The notes below the pieces were generated by a model. That model was not told the origin of the DNA. It saw nothing but the letters and a program-made list of their open reading frames with translations, and made no database searches. The position numbers were made by a program, and so were the translations under genes. A DNA stretch of 6,595 nucleotides, from positions 1 through 6,595 of the forward strand of contig CAMDCC010000175.1 of assembly GCA_945889545.1 (NCBI GenBank), read 5' to 3'. Shown here piece after piece: positions 6,404 through 6,595 of the stretch (positions are counted from its first letter, which is position 1; each line of letters begins with the position of its first letter). This DNA comes from Bifidobacterium breve (GTDB lineage: Bacteria > Actinomycetota > Acidimicrobiia > IMCC26256 > PALSA-555).

Positions 6404-6595
6404 ATGAGCGTGTTCCTGGTGATCGCCGGCCCATCCGGGGTGGGGAAGGGCACGATCGTGCGTCGACTTCTCGACCGTCACGACGGTCTTTGGGTCTCAG
6501 TGTCGGCGACCACCCGACCGCCTCGTGCTGGTGAGGTCGACGGGCGCGAGTACGTGTTCCTCGATCGGGCCGAGTTCGAGCGCCGGGTCGACGCC
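6404..6595 (+). CDS. gmk: Guanylate kinase, 3' partial
   Basis: Guanylate kinase phosphorylates GMP to GDP with ATP, a cytosolic purine salvage and nucleotide supply step. The 64 visible residues begin MSVFLVIAGPSGVGKGT, whose P-loop GPSGVGKGT (9-17) is of the same GKGT type as B. subtilis Gmk. SVSATTRPPRAGEVDGREY (about 33-51) is the GMP-binding signature, including the S-x-T-T-R and G-E-x-x-G-x-x-Y residues expected to contact GMP. The frame stays open to the window end; roughly two thirds of a normal ~190-200 residue protein is missing. ATG 6404 is chosen because it places the P-loop at the usual distance from the N-terminus; no clear ribosome site precedes it, so coupling to mihF, 31 nt upstream, is likely. 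GTG 6410 is an alternative start. In related bacteria rpoZ often follows, which cannot be seen here. Confidence 0.96.
   Translation, partial: MSVFLVIAGPSGVGKGTIVRRLLDRHDGLWVSVSATTRPPRAGEVDGREYVFLDRAEFERRVDA

Overview
The window carries a compact, all-plus-strand pyrimidine biosynthesis cluster that runs into a nucleoid-protein/guanylate kinase pair: carA (5' end cut off by the window) - carB - pyrD - pyrF - mihF - gmk (3' end cut off). The high G+C content, GTG starts, 4-nt stop/start overlaps and above all the mIHF gene (a protein known from Actinobacteria), directly followed by gmk as in mycobacteria, point to an actinobacterium. Two traits differ from mycobacteria: PyrF is the short ~235-residue type with a DMKLHD core rather than the longer mycobacterial form, and PyrD is a soluble class 1 (1B-like) enzyme rather than the membrane-linked class 2. 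A deep-branching actinobacterial lineage such as Acidimicrobiia fits, but that is inference from gene content.

Layout. Positions 1-942 encode the small glutaminase subunit of carbamoyl phosphate synthetase (about 45 N-terminal residues missing). Positions 943-980 are an unusual junction built of near-identical 11- and 14-nt units, which form a chain of three tiny ORFs, each overlapping the next by one base, ending on the carB ATG. Positions 981-4283 encode the complete large subunit CarB. pyrD (best start GTG 4286, end 5275) begins with a 15-bp tandem repeat encoding RSVSA-type pentapeptides before the conserved enzyme core at 4358. pyrF starts at GTG 5272, overlapping pyrD by 4 nt. A 75-nt gap with a perfect 8-bp hairpin and a possible promoter separates pyrF from mihF (6055-6372), which has a textbook ribosome binding site. 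gmk starts at 6404 and runs off the window. No gene-free stretch exceeds 75 nt.

How the genes work together. CarA and CarB make carbamoyl phosphate from glutamine, bicarbonate and ATP. PyrD oxidises dihydroorotate to orotate, and PyrF decarboxylates OMP to UMP, which in turn normally feeds back on CarB through its C-terminal domain. mihF and gmk are probably a second transcriptional block (nucleoid structure and GMP to GDP phosphorylation) lying downstream of the pyr genes.

The most unusual items are the chain of mini-ORFs at the carA/carB junction, the repeat-coded N-terminus of PyrD, and the absence of pyrK from the place next to pyrD where many class 1B systems carry it. I see no mobile element, CRISPR array, RNA gene or wholly new gene system here.
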